A stretch of 64,000 nucleotides of DNA. Origin: Nilaparvata lugens (taxonomy: Eukaryota; Arthropoda; Insecta; Hemiptera; Delphacidae). Location of the stretch: assembly GCF_014356525.2 (NCBI RefSeq), contig NC_052515.1, positions 23,071,212 to 23,135,211 on the forward strand, read 5' to 3'. Made by a program: the position numbers and the translations under genes. The notes beneath the pieces were generated by a model. The model was not told where the DNA came from and searched no databases. It saw only the letters and a list, made by a program, of their open reading frames with translations. Of this stretch, positions 58,959-64,000 are shown one piece after another. Every line of letters begins with the position of its first letter. Positions within the stretch are counted from its first letter, which is position 1.

Positions 58959-59297
58959 GTACACAAATCTAATATGATGCAAATACAATTCAAAATATGA
59001 TAGAAAAATAGAATGTATTCTACCTAATAAAACAAAATATTCACCTTACTAAAACAACATAGTATTGTCTTTCGACCTTTCTGCTTTGAACTCGGGCTGA
59101 CCAGTTGCCAATATGTATATATCTTGAAGGAGATTAGCTTTTGATGTTTGCATTTTTGATACACCAACCCCAACAGCCGTTTTCACACCGATATCTCGCC
59201 AACACGACATACAGACAGGATTTACTCTGATGGACAGTTTAAGAGGAGGCTGTGGGTTATTACTGCGCGAAGTCTAAACTGTTCACAGAACTACTAG

Positions 59298-59620
59298 TTA
59301 TAAACTATTCACATTCATATATGCACCTAGGTGTCAACTAATATTGTCTCCACAATATGTATGAACTATTTTATTTATACCTGCAAACTATACTCTGTCG
59401 GCTTCTTTCGGCTATACTCAGGTTTTCTCGAGTTTTTTCAGTTATATTCGGATTTTGTTGAGGTAGCCATGTTCCACGCTAACGTGGATTCTCTTTGCGT
59501 TGACAGTAATCCACTTGTCACATTGACAGTAATCCAATTCTATAGCAATGGTTTCCAAACGTCCCACGGCGTGGGTTGCTTTTCGTGGATTAGCGTGGGT
59601 CTACTTTGCTGTGGGCCTAA
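59298..59620 (+). repeat. Shared 3' flank of copies 2 and 3
   Basis: Nearly the same as 61871-62200, from TTATAAACTATTCACATTCA to GTGGGTTGCTTTTCGTGGAT and CTGTGGGCCTAA. So the duplication between copies 2 and 3 is larger than the Helitron-like unit. Short ORFs here are shadows. Confidence 0.8.
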
Positions 59621-60366
59621 AGCTGTGTCCACACTATGTCGATCGACTCTGTCGACCTGGTCGATCGATAAAGTCGCTCGACACCTTCGACTGTGTCACT
59701 CGACAAAATTGCCTCAGTACATGTGGACGAGTCGATCGACAACCATCATAAATGTTCATACATAATCGAGTGTTTTAAGTGTTTTAGTGTTTTAAGTGTT
59801 TTAGTGTTTAGTGTTTTATCTTAGTCAGCTTATATTTAATCGAGTGTTTTATTTTAAATAAGAATCGAGTTTTATATAAAATGAGTGATGATGAAGATGC
59901 TGGAGCAGCGGCTTCTGCTGCAATTCTTATTGCCATCTTGGGAAGCCAAAAAGATCGTTGCCCGCGGAGATTTTGAGTACGGCCATGGTACGATCATGGC
60001 ACATTTCAATAAAATTCGACGTTTGGGTATCACTCCAATTCATTTTCAATAAAAATGTAAGCACTTGAACAACAGTATATTCACTATTCACTAACTAGTA
60101 TATTCACTAACAGTATATTCACAACAGTATATTCACTAATTCAAACAGTATATCACTATTCTATTTTCTAAAACGGCAGTGACAATATCGACACGTCCAC
60201 ACTGGTGCGTTCGACTCGACTTTCTTTGATCCGGACCGACCTGAATCGGGTTGCGTTCGACTCGACTCGACAGCGCTCAACAATGTCGAGCGACACGTCC
60301 AGACTTGTTCGACATTGTCGATCGACTTTGTCGATCGGTGTCGATCGACATAGTGTGGACGCGGCT
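59621..60366 (+). mobile_element. Harbinger-like remnant
   Basis: Ends AGCTGTGTCCACACTATGTC and, inverted at the right, AGCCGCGTCCACACTATGTC. TAA borders the left and TTA the right, compatible with a TWA target. At 59881-59976 a 31-codon frame, MSDDEDAGAAASAAILIAIL, resembles the N-termini of PIF/Harbinger nuclease genes but stops at once. Rich in GTCGATCGAC palindromes. Confidence 0.5.
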
Positions 60367-60560
60367 TTACTATGCGTCCACACTATGTCGATCGACACCG
60401 ATCGACAAAGTCAATCGACAATGTCGAACAAGTCTGGACGTGTCGCTCGACATTGTTGAGCGCTGTCGAGTCGAGTCAAACGCAACCCGATTCAGGTCGG
60501 TCCGGATCAAAGAAAGTCGAGTCGAACGCACCAGTGTGGACGTGTCGATCTTGTCACTGC
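60176..60560. repeat. Near-perfect palindrome, 187-bp arms
   Basis: Arms 60176-60362 and 60374-60560 are inverted copies with about three mismatches and an 11-nt spacer. The left arm is the right end of the Harbinger-like remnant; the right arm is an inverted duplicate of it. Confidence 0.92.
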
Positions 60561-60616
60561 ATTTATTTATAGTATGATTCTATCAGCATTTATATCAGAT
60601 TCATTTATTGCATTTA

Positions 60617-61870
60617 TTGACCGAGCGAAGTGAGATCTAAGATTCAAGTCGACGGTTTTGCATTTCTCTCTATGTTTTAATGTTTAAATGTTTATATGTT
60701 GCGCATTTACGGCGAAACGAAGCAATAGATTTTCATGAAATTTGACAGGTATGTTCCTTTTTAAATTGCGCGTCGACGTATATACAAGGCTTTTGGAAAA
60801 TTTTAATTTCAAGGATAATATAAAAGGAAAAGGAGCCTCCTTCATACGCCAATATTAGAGCCAAAATCAGACTATAGAATATTATTCATCATGAATCAGC
60901 TGTCGAGTGGATTATAAATTGCATGCCATGATGCATGCGATTCAATATCTCAATGTAACTTGGTAAAAAATCAGCTGCTGTGTGGACTATTAATAATTGC
61001 ATGCCTCATTGAATGCAATTTTTATGCACTATTAATAATAATAATATCGAGTGACCTGGCTGGCTCAGGTCTGGTGTCAGAGTTTTCAGGTCGCAACTGA
61101 TCAATTTCAGGGCCTCTGACATGACCTAACGACTGCTTTTTAGGCAGCCGGGACCGACGGGCTTAACGTGTCCATCCAAAACACGGGAGTGGCCCGAGAA
61201 AATATCTTGCCCGGGCCGGGATTTGAACCCGGGCCTCTGAATCATGAAGCCAGCATCTGATAAACTATGCACTATTAAAAATGAACTATTGATTGCATTC
61301 AATTTATTTATTTATCATTTACAATCAACTTAACGACAAAGAAACAGACTACAGTCCAAAACTTCTTTTCATCCCAATTTCATAAAATAAATTGTCCAAA
61401 TAAAGGTTATGTGCGACTTTCAAATTCTTCACTAATTTCCACATTGAAGCAAAACACAAACACTTGAAACAATTATTAATTTTGAATTTATAAAGATTAA
61501 GATCCGAATTGATAACAAAATTCCTTCTACTTAGTACACAAATCTAATATGATGCAAATTCAATTCAAAATATGATAGAAAAATAGAATGTATTCTACCT
61601 AATAAAACAAAATATTCACCTTACTAAAATAACAAAGTATTGTCTTTCGACCTTTCTGCTTTGAACTCGGGCTGACCAGTTGCCAATATGTATATGTCTT
61701 GAAGGAGATTAGCTTTTGATGTTTGCATTTTTGATACACCAACCCCAACAGCCGTTTTCACACCGATATCTCGCCGACACGACATACAGACAGGATTTAC
61801 TATGATGGACAGTTTAAGAGGAGGCTGTGGGTTATTACTGCGCGAAGTCTACTGTTCACAGAACTACTAG
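60617..61870 (+). mobile_element. Helitron-like element, copy 3 (1.25 kb, complete)
   Basis: Uninterrupted copy from TTGACCGAGCGAAGTGAG (after A) to CAGAACTACTAG (before T). It provides the empty sites for the insertions in copies 1 and 2. Contains the SINE at 61027-61275. No ORF for Rep/helicase, so non-autonomous. Confidence 0.65.
61027..61275 (-). mobile_element. tRNA-derived SINE within copy 3
   Basis: Same as the SINE at 56265 with few changes: B-box CCCGGGTTCAAATCCCGG and an ATT tail at the low-coordinate end. Copy 1 lacks it, so it inserted after copy 1 diverged from copies 2 and 3. Confidence 0.75.
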
Positions 61871-62210
61871 TTATAAACTATTCACATTCATATATGCACC
61901 TAGGTGTCAACTAATATTGTCTCCACAATATGTATGAACTATTCTATTTATACCTGCAAACTATACTCTGTCGGCTTCTTTCGGCTATACTCAGGTTTTC
62001 TCGATTTTTTTCAGTTATATTCGGCTTTTGTCGAGGTAGCCATGTTCCACGCTAACGTGGATTCTCTTTGCGTTGACAGTAATCCACTTGTCAGCTGATT
62101 GATTATGAAAAATTCTATAGCAATGGTTTCCAAACGTCCCACGGCGTGGGTTGCTTTTCGTGGATTAGCGTGGGTCTACTTTGCTGTGGGCCTAAGGCCG
62201 TAAGGCGTAG
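61871..62210 (+). repeat. Shared 3' flank, second copy
   Basis: Co-linear with 59298-59620, with a small difference (AGCTGATTGATTATGAAAAA) replacing a short stretch. Confidence 0.8.
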
Positions 62211-62719
62211 GTCTACTTGCGGCGGGCCTAAACAGTTAGATCACGTCATTGATCACTAGAATGCCAGACATAAATTAACTTGATAGTTTTATCTTTAAAG
62301 ACAAATGATCAGGATCAAAGTGCAAAATTAGACCACACCAATGTCCTGATCTTCAAAAATTATCCAATTCTGAGGAGTTGTTCAATCCTAAGAACTCGCT
62401 TTCCGGTCAGATCACCATACTTGTCATTGCAGCTAAACTTTGGTGAGAGTTAGGACATATGCAGCTAGTTTATCATTTATAAATTCATTCAATCTGGTAG
62501 ATTTTCCGTAAAATAGGTAGTTACTGATTTTGAACATACGAATTTTCATTCAAATGCTATCAAATGAAATTTTTAATTATTATTTAGATGGAGAAAATAG
62601 TATGCATGAATGTTTAAAGGCGCTTTGCGCTATCTACTGGCCAAACGATGAACTGCTCTCACTCTCCTCCACCGACAGAATACAGCAATGTATTATGAAG
62701 AATAATTAATTATTACAAT
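62211..62719. other. Nothing recognised
   Basis: AT-rich, no supported feature. Confidence 0.35.
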
Positions 62720-63600
62720 CTGCTTCTTTATTAAACTATTTTTTCTTTTTTTCCACTTTATATTTCTAATTTTCTTTTTCTTCCATTTCTTGTTCTTTTC
62801 CTTCTTCATCTTCTTTTTCTTCTCCTTCATCTTCTCTATCTTATTTTCTTCTTATTCTTCTTCTTTTTCTTCCTCTCTTTATTCTTCTTCGTCCTTTTCT
62901 TCTTCTTTTCCTTCTTCTTCATCTTATTTTCTTCTTCATCATCTTCTCTCTCTTATTTTCTTCTTCTTCTTTTTCTTCTTCTCTTTATTCTTCCTCTTCC
63001 ATTTCTTCTTCTTTTCCTTCTTCATCTTATTTTTCTTTTCCTCCATCTTCTTTATCTTATTTTTCTTCTTCTTCTTCTTCTTCTTCTTATTCTTAATCTT
63101 ATTTTCCACCATCTCCCTTCTTTCTCCCGTGCCCTGAGAAACATAAGTTTCGTCTTTTTTTCTTCTTCTTTTCGCTTCTTTATCTTCTTCTTCTTTTTCT
63201 TCTTCTCTTTATTCTTCTTATTTTACTTCTTCTTCGTCTCCTTCTTCTTCTTCTTCTTCTTCTTCATCTTCTTTCTCTTTTTCTGCTTCTTCTTTTTCTA
63301 TTCATCTCCTCTTTCTTCATCAGCTTTTCCTCCATCTTCTTTTTCTTCTCCTTTTCGCCCTTTTATCTTCTTCTTTTTCTTCTTCTCTTTATTCTTCCTC
63401 TTCCATTTCTTCTTCTTTTCTTATTCTCTTTATTCTTCCTCTTCCATTTGTTCTTCTTTTTCTTATTCTCTTTATTCTTCCTCTTCCATTTCTTTTTCTT
63501 TTTCTTCTTCATGATGAAGAAGAAGGAGGAGAAAAAGTAAATAAAGAAGAAGAAGGAGAAGTGGAAGAAGAAAAAGAGGAAGAAGGTGAAGAAGGAGAAG
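62720..63600. repeat. TTC/CTT polypyrimidine tract with strand switch
   Basis: Mostly T and C from 62720 to 63510, then mostly A and G from 63511 to 63600, joined at CTTCTTCATGATGAAGAAG. Predicted Phe/Ser-rich and Lys/Glu-rich peptides are artefacts of the repeat. Confidence 0.95.
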
Positions 63601-63772
63601 CGTTGGCGTATGTAGTATACCAGAAACCAGATGTTATGCAAAACAGATGACATAAATCAGTTATAATATTTAATAGTTTGTTGATTGGAATTCACTCGAT
63701 CCTACATGTTCTAATAGAGATTACACACGTTGAGTATTAATCTTTGAGACTTATTTATTTCTAATATTTTAC

Positions 63773-64000
63773 ATGGCGCAGTCGATAAATAAAAATCACA
63801 GCAAATGTCAACCATTCGACGGAACAACCGAAGATTGGATATATTGGCACGAAAGGTTCAAGATTTTCCTACGAAATGGAAACATCAAAAACGAAGAAAA
63901 AAAACGAGACTTACTACTTGAGAATCTGGGACCGCAACCATTCAAGATAGTTTTCGATTCTATGCATCCGACCCCCATAAACAACATTGGATTTAATGAT
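63773..64000 (+). CDS. Ty3/gypsy-type gag, N-terminal part (runs off window)
   Basis: Seventy-six codons, open to the window edge, with FDGTTEDWIYWHERFKIF and LLLENLGPQPFKIVFD. This matches the start of gag polyproteins of insect Ty3/gypsy-like LTR retrotransposons (FxGTxEDWxxYxERF...LLxxLGPxxF). The ATG overlaps the primer-binding-site-like TGGCGCAGTCG that directly follows a TTTTACA, as expected at an LTR border. The rest of gag and pol lies beyond 64000. Confidence 0.75.
   Translation, partial: MAQSINKNHSKCQPFDGTTEDWIYWHERFKIFLRNGNIKNEEKKRDLLLENLGPQPFKIVFDSMHPTPINNIGFND
63774..63784 (+). promoter_or_regulatory. Putative tRNA primer-binding site
   Basis: TGGCGCAGTCG begins with TGG, the complement of tRNA CCA, and resembles the serine-tRNA type primer site of some insect Ty3/gypsy elements. 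The 5' LTR should end at 63773 (TTTTACA); its start is not visible with certainty. Confidence 0.5.

Larger units (their letters stand above)
55849..59297 (+). mobile_element. Helitron-like element, copy 2 (interrupted)
   Basis: Starts TCGACCGAGCGAAGTGAG after A and ends GTTCACAGAACTACTAG before T. Co-linear with copy 3 except for the insertion 56769-58958. Contains an internal SINE (56265-56510) shared with copy 3. Confidence 0.65.

Noticed and set aside
62790..63653. Phe/Ser-rich and Lys-rich open frames
   Set aside because: Translation of TTC/GAA low-complexity DNA.

Overview
This is an AT-rich, intron- and transposon-rich stretch of animal nuclear DNA. The LINE types, tRNA-derived SINEs, foldback MITEs, Ty3/gypsy-type element and GT-AG introns point to an arthropod, most likely an insect. 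A hemipteran such as a planthopper is my best guess, but nothing here proves it. There are no bacterial genes, operons, rRNA genes or CRISPR arrays. The main host gene lies on the minus strand and spans about 40 kb, from a start at 45880 to a stop at 5904. I assembled it from 14 coding exons with GT donors and AG acceptors. Every junction keeps the reading frame, giving a predicted 744-residue, helix-rich, soluble-looking protein that I could not assign to a named family. Nearly everything else is intronic or flanking repeat DNA. The second likely gene is an intronless plus-strand trypsin-fold serine protease (39557-40357) nested in the intron between exons 3 and 4. Its catalytic triad is intact but it has no signal peptide. 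Layout by region. 1-2500: repeats with an apparently exact 701-bp head-to-tail duplication. 2700-4020: foldback MITEs and a 65-70-bp tandem repeat. 5904-11407: the last four exons, a decayed LINE and several MITEs/SINEs, including a 613-bp palindrome. 11690-13000: SINEs, a MITE and an RTE 3' end with an ATC tail. 13195-19508: a pogo/Tigger-like DNA transposon that contains a nearly complete CR1-like LINE, whose ORF1 carries a FLYWCH zinc finger, a coiled coil and an SGNH esterase-like domain. 20148-31213: exons 10 to 5 with further transposons between them. 31280-33500: a large foldback flanked by a duplication that copies the start of exon 5. 37244-44347: exons 4 and 3, the nested protease, and a GC-rich 1.8-kb insertion carrying a 149-bp tandem array inside a Helitron-like element. 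46207-47800: an RTE-type reverse transcriptase with a deleted motif. 48000-55100: MITEs and tandem repeats. 55784-62200: two long related segments containing Helitron-like copies, one broken by a 2.2-kb unclassified insertion, separated by a Harbinger-like remnant and a near-perfect palindrome with 187-bp arms. 62700-63600: a pyrimidine-rich tract that switches strand. 63773-64000: the start of a Ty3/gypsy-type gag that runs off the window. The window is most useful as a record of nested insertions, because several elements can be compared with an empty copy of the same host repeat nearby. That comparison fixes the boundaries and target-site duplications of the two GC-rich or unclassified insertions and of one 1.1-kb retro-insertion. 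Exon calls rest on splice sites, phase and protein-like sequence, not on transcripts. Transposon family names come from recognised motifs and should be read as class-level assignments.
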